NCBI RefSeq assembly: GCF_025965585.1
Contig: NZ_JAOPWR010000059.1
Location: 1-48,983, forward strand
Source: Pseudonocardia sp.
GTDB taxonomy: Bacteria; Actinomycetota; Actinomycetes; Mycobacteriales; Pseudonocardiaceae
Direction: 5' to 3'
DNA: 48,983 bases
Part shown: piece after piece, positions 48,979 through 48,983 of the stretch
How the letters are laid out: each line of letters begins with the position of its first letter
Position numbering within the stretch: position 1 is the stretch's first letter
The notes under the pieces: generated by a model
Told to the model about the DNA's origin: nothing
The model's input: only the letters and a program-made list of their open reading frames with translations
Database searches by the model: none
Translations under genes and position numbers: made by a program

Positions 48979-48983
48979 CCGGC

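Noticed and set aside
1-48983. CRISPR arrays, IS elements, integrases, tRNA or rRNA genes
   Set aside because: I looked for regular spaced repeats, transposase motifs and tRNA arm patterns and found none that I could support by eye.

Overview
The window is about 49 kb of very GC-rich DNA, probably above 70% GC. Genes are packed tightly, starts are often GTG or TTG, and many genes have a TAnnnT -10 box only 8-15 bases before the start codon. The gene content points to a high-GC actinomycete: GarA FHA protein, F420-dependent glucose-6-phosphate dehydrogenase, actinobacterial HelD, type I CoaA, tandem glycine riboswitch and a SARP-like regulator. A Pseudonocardia-like member of the Pseudonocardiales is my best guess, but this is inference. 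I see no phage, integrase, transposase, CRISPR array, tRNA or rRNA, so the window looks chromosomal.

Left part (1-8.8 kb): the start of a small HTH-like protein (partial); a large DEAD/DEAH helicase with a DUF3516-type C-terminus; and, divergent from it, a fusion of a catalytically dead ATP-dependent DNA ligase core to a LytS-type histidine kinase dimerisation domain. The fusion is the most unusual gene here. Next come a HAD phosphoglucomutase and GH65 disaccharide phosphorylase pair, a DksA/TraR-like zinc protein and a DJ-1/PfpI protein.

Middle-left (8.8-22 kb): the RNA polymerase recycling factor HelD; an SDR; a three-gene minus-strand operon (choline-kinase-like kinase, glutamine-synthetase-like ligase, class C26 glutamyl hydrolase) divergent from an FAD/GcvT dimethylglycine-dehydrogenase-like fusion, together suggesting amine or N-methyl-glycine catabolism; RecQ; and an MFS exporter divergent from an ArsR-like regulator.

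Middle (22-31.5 kb): an asymmetric heterodimeric ABC exporter whose degenerate ATPase carries an in-frame insertion; Fgd; a crotonase; a decayed livF remnant; a SARP-like regulator; and an operon of two MEDS-domain proteins, one with an anti-sigma kinase domain and one with a STAS domain that lacks the phosphoacceptor serine.

Right part (31.7-49 kb): a TPP enzyme and OsmC pair; a CDP-alcohol phosphatidyltransferase; the gcvH-garA-DUF151-merR cluster known from mycobacteria; a GntR/acyl-CoA dehydrogenase operon; a DoxX-like protein; gcvP under a tandem glycine riboswitch; a protein of the family annotated as 3-methyladenine DNA glycosylase; a secreted beta-helix protein; a PPOX/F420-type flavin protein; two overlapping CNNM/CBS membrane proteins; and CoaA. 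A 36-base element with two dyads occurs near both ends of the window (280-315 and 42789-42824, 30 of 36 identical by eye).
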